Source of the DNA: Erythrobacter sp. UBA2510
Lineage (GTDB): Bacteria > Pseudomonadota > Alphaproteobacteria > Sphingomonadales > Sphingomonadaceae
Direction of reading: 5' to 3'
NCBI GenBank assembly: GCA_002341345.1
Contig: DDNW01000033.1
Location: forward strand, 1-7,816
Length of the DNA stretch: 7,816 nucleotides
Each line of letters opens with the position of its first letter. Within the stretch, counting starts at the first letter, position 1. The notes under the pieces were generated by a model. The model had not been told where the DNA came from. It saw nothing but the letters and a program-made list of their open reading frames with translations, and searched no databases. Shown here piece after piece: positions 5,880-7,816 of this stretch. The position numbers and the translations under genes were made by a program.

Positions 5880-6342
5880 CGCTTCCTCCTGCATGGCGCA
5901 AGTTCCAGATCGGCACGCGCGCATCGACGGTTGCCTGATAGACCTCGGGGAAGCGCGCAAAGGCGGCCTCGGCATCCTTCTCGTCGATCGGCTTGTCGGG
6001 TGCAAAGCTGTCGAAGCCGCAGCGGCGCATATAGGCGATCTGGTCGACCAATACGTCGCCAACGGCGCGCAACTCGCCCGCATAGCCCGCTTCGCGCAAG
6101 ATGCGGGCGGCGGAATAGCCGCGCCCGTCGCCGAAAACCGGGAAATTGACCTCGACCAGCTGGATATGGTCCAGATGCGGCAGCAGGGCGCGCGCATCGT
6201 CACCCGGCTCGATCCGCACGGCGGCGGCGTTGCTCTGCTCGACGAAGGAATCGACCGTCACTGCCGGGTGATCGACCGGTTCGTCGTCGCGATAGCGGAA
6301 CTGCACTTCGTCGCGGCCGGTGCCCAGAGTGGACTCAACCAT
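5872..6342 (-). CDS. DUF934 protein, putative accessory factor for sulfite reduction
   Basis: A 156-residue soluble protein of the DUF934 (COG3749) family, often annotated as an oxidoreductase probably involved in sulfite reduction. That label rests on gene neighbourhood, not on biochemistry that I know of. Family marks visible are the FPVFGDGRGYSAARILR segment (67-83), ELRAVGDVLVDQ (90-101) and MRRCGFDSF (105-113) with a single Cys (C108). There is no signal peptide, membrane helix or metal-binding cysteine cluster. The ATG at 6342 overlaps the reductase stop by 8 bases (ATGGTTGA), and AAGGAGG (rc of 6349-6355) lies six bases upstream inside that gene. Its 3' end overlaps the cysH start by another 8 bases. 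Tight placement between the sulfite and APS reductases suggests a role in the same step, perhaps electron delivery or complex assembly. Confidence 0.93.
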   Translation of the reverse strand: MVESTLGTGRDEVQFRYRDDEPVDHPAVTVDSFVEQSNAAAVRIEPGDDARALLPHLDHIQLVEVNFPVFGDGRGYSAARILREAGYAGELRAVGDVLVDQIAYMRRCGFDSFAPDKPIDEKDAEAAFARFPEVYQATVDARVPIWNLRHAGGSDA

Positions 6343-7816
6343 AGATCGCCTCCTTGAACGGCTCCATGCCGACGCGGCGGTAGGTATCGAGGAAGCGTTC
6401 GCCATCCTCGCGGGTTTCCAAGTAGAGGTCGGTGACCTTCTCGACCGCATCGACAATGCCCGCCTCGTCGAAACCGGGGCCGGTGATCTTGCCAAGGCTG
6501 GTATCCTCGGCCTCGCTCCCGCCGAGCAGCAGCTGGTAGTTCTCGGTCCCTTTGCGGTCGACGCCGAGAATGCCGATATGGCCCGCATGGTGGTGCCCGC
6601 AGGCATTGATGCAGCCCGAGATTTTCAGCTTCAGCTCGCCCAGTGCGGCGGTCTTGCCGGTGCTGGCGAAACGCTCTGAGATTTTCTGCGCGACCGGGAT
6701 CGAACGCGCATTGGCGAGGCTGCAATAATCGAGGCCGGGGCAGGCGATGATGTCCTCCACGGTATCGAGATTGGGCGCGGCGAGGTCGGCCTCGACCAGC
6801 TTGGCCCACAGCGCGTGCAGGCGGCCGATCTCGACATGCGGCAGGACGATGTTCTGCGTGTGCATCACCCGGCATTCGTCGAAGCTGTATTCCTTGGCGA
6901 GGTCGGCCATCACGTGCATCTGCGCTGCCGAGGCATCGCCCGGAATGCCGCCGACCGGCTTCAGGCTGATCACTGCCGAGACATAGCCCGGGGCCTTGTG
7001 CGCATGAGTGTTGCGCCGCGCCCACAGGGCGAAGTCCGGGTCAGATTCGTCGATATCGCTCGACAGGCCGGTCTTGAAGTCCGGATCGGCGAAGAAGGTG
7101 CGGATGCGCTTCAGTTCGGCAAAGGGCGGTTCGACGCCCTGACCGAGCAGATGCGCGAATTCCTCCTCCACCTGGCGCGCATATTCGTCCTTGCCCAGTT
7201 CGTGGACGAGGATCTTGATGCGGGCCTTGTACTTGTTGTCGCGCCGCCCGTAGCGGTTGTAGACCCTGAGGCACGCCTCGGCATAGGTGACGAGCTGATC
7301 GAGCGGCACGAACTCGCGGATCAGCGGGGCGACCATCGGGGTGCGGCCCATGCCACCGCCGACATAGAATGCCGCGCCGATCTCGCCCGCTTCATTGCGC
7401 ACGATGTTGATGCCGATATCGTGCAGGCGCATCGCCGCGCGGTCGCGCTCGCTGGCGATGACGGCGATCTTGAACTTGCGCGGCAGGTACGAAAATTCCG
7501 GGTGGAAGCTCGACCACTGGCGCAGGATTTCGGCATAGGGGCGCGGGTCGATCACCTCGTCCGCGGCAGCCCCGGCGAAATGGTCGGAGCTGATGTTGCG
7601 GATGCAATTGCCGCTGGTCTGGATGGCGTGCATTTCGACCTTGGCCAGATCGGCCAGGATATCGCCGGCATCCTCCAGCTTGATCCAGTTGTACTGGATG
7701 TTCTGCCGCGTGGTGAAATGGCCGTAACCGCGATCATACTTGTCCGCGATATCGGCCAGCGCGTGCATCTGGACGCTGTTCAGAGTGCCATAGGGGATCG
7801 CCACCCGCAGCATGTA
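6335..7816 (-). CDS. cysI: Siroheme [4Fe-4S] sulfite (or nitrite) reductase, hemoprotein subunit; N-terminus beyond the window
   Basis: A 493-residue fragment without its N-terminus; intact relatives are about 540-550 residues by memory, so roughly 50 are missing. It reduces sulfite to sulfide with six electrons. Counting from the Met at 7813, the fragment shows FTTRQNIQ (33-40), GNCIRN (68-73; R72 probably matches a sulfite-binding Arg), PEFSYLPRKFKIA (105-117; K114 and K116 correspond to active-site lysines) and a second repeat with HTQNIVLP (318-325). The siroheme/[4Fe-4S] cysteines are C358-x5-C364 (CPGLDYC) and C401-x3-C405 (CINAC). All catalytic elements in view look intact. Sequence alone does not fully separate sulfite from nitrite reductases, but neighbours DUF934 and an APS reductase favour sulfite. 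No CysJ-like flavoprotein is in view, so ferredoxin or another donor is possible. It is the upstream gene of the three seen. Confidence 0.93.
   Translation of the reverse strand, partial: YMLRVAIPYGTLNSVQMHALADIADKYDRGYGHFTTRQNIQYNWIKLEDAGDILADLAKVEMHAIQTSGNCIRNISSDHFAGAAADEVIDPRPYAEILRQWSSFHPEFSYLPRKFKIAVIASERDRAAMRLHDIGINIVRNEAGEIGAAFYVGGGMGRTPMVAPLIREFVPLDQLVTYAEACLRVYNRYGRRDNKYKARIKILVHELGKDEYARQVEEEFAHLLGQGVEPPFAELKRIRTFFADPDFKTGLSSDIDESDPDFALWARRNTHAHKAPGYVSAVISLKPVGGIPGDASAAQMHVMADLAKEYSFDECRVMHTQNIVLPHVEIGRLHALWAKLVEADLAAPNLDTVEDIIACPGLDYCSLANARSIPVAQKISERFASTGKTAALGELKLKISGCINACGHHHAGHIGILGVDRKGTENYQLLLGGSEAEDTSLGKITGPGFDEAGIVDAVEKVTDLYLETREDGERFLDTYRRVGMEPFKEAIYG

Noticed and set aside
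5880..5894. ATG at 5894 as the start of cysH
   Set aside because: The strong AGGAGG lies between this ATG and the one at 5879, so it serves the latter.

Overview
The window is high-G+C chromosomal DNA of alphaproteobacterial character, most likely from Sphingomonadales (Erythrobacteraceae-like). That placement is an inference from gene content: an Obg GTPase next to proB, and a sulfite reductase / DUF934 / APS reductase cluster. No database comparison was possible. I see no CRISPR array, insertion sequence, phage gene or attachment site. It reads as a core-genome region, and I did not find an undescribed multi-gene system in it.

Layout. The left part reads rightward (+). It begins with a possible 3' tail of a gene ending at base 45 and a strong intrinsic terminator (108-146). 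Next comes a predicted outer-membrane lipoprotein of unknown function (233-1090) with eleven consecutive prolines just after the lipid-anchored cysteine. A weak terminator-like hairpin (1104-1124) follows, then a promoter (1143-1170) and tRNA-Ala(CGC) (1228-1303). A 330-base non-coding stretch rich in inverted repeats leads into obgE (1634-2722), then proB (2837-3970) and an extended-SDR NAD(P)-dependent epimerase/dehydratase-like protein (3967-4872). The last two overlap by 4 bases (GTGA).

The right part reads leftward (-) and is an assimilatory sulfur operon. In transcription order it holds a siroheme [4Fe-4S] sulfite/nitrite reductase (cut by the right edge), a DUF934 protein and a CysH-type APS reductase. 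The genes overlap by exactly 8 bases at both junctions, each with a strong Shine-Dalgarno sequence inside the preceding gene. CysH reduces activated sulfate to sulfite, the hemoprotein reduces sulfite to sulfide, and DUF934 is an uncharacterised partner long associated with this step.

The two blocks converge on a 212-base gap (4873-5084) that is visibly richer in A+T than its flanks. It contains several inverted repeats and a 10-bp hairpin whose T-tract lies on the - strand side, so it mainly terminates the sulfur operon. The gap could also encode or release a small RNA from the - strand. This and the unknown lipoprotein are the points most worth following up.
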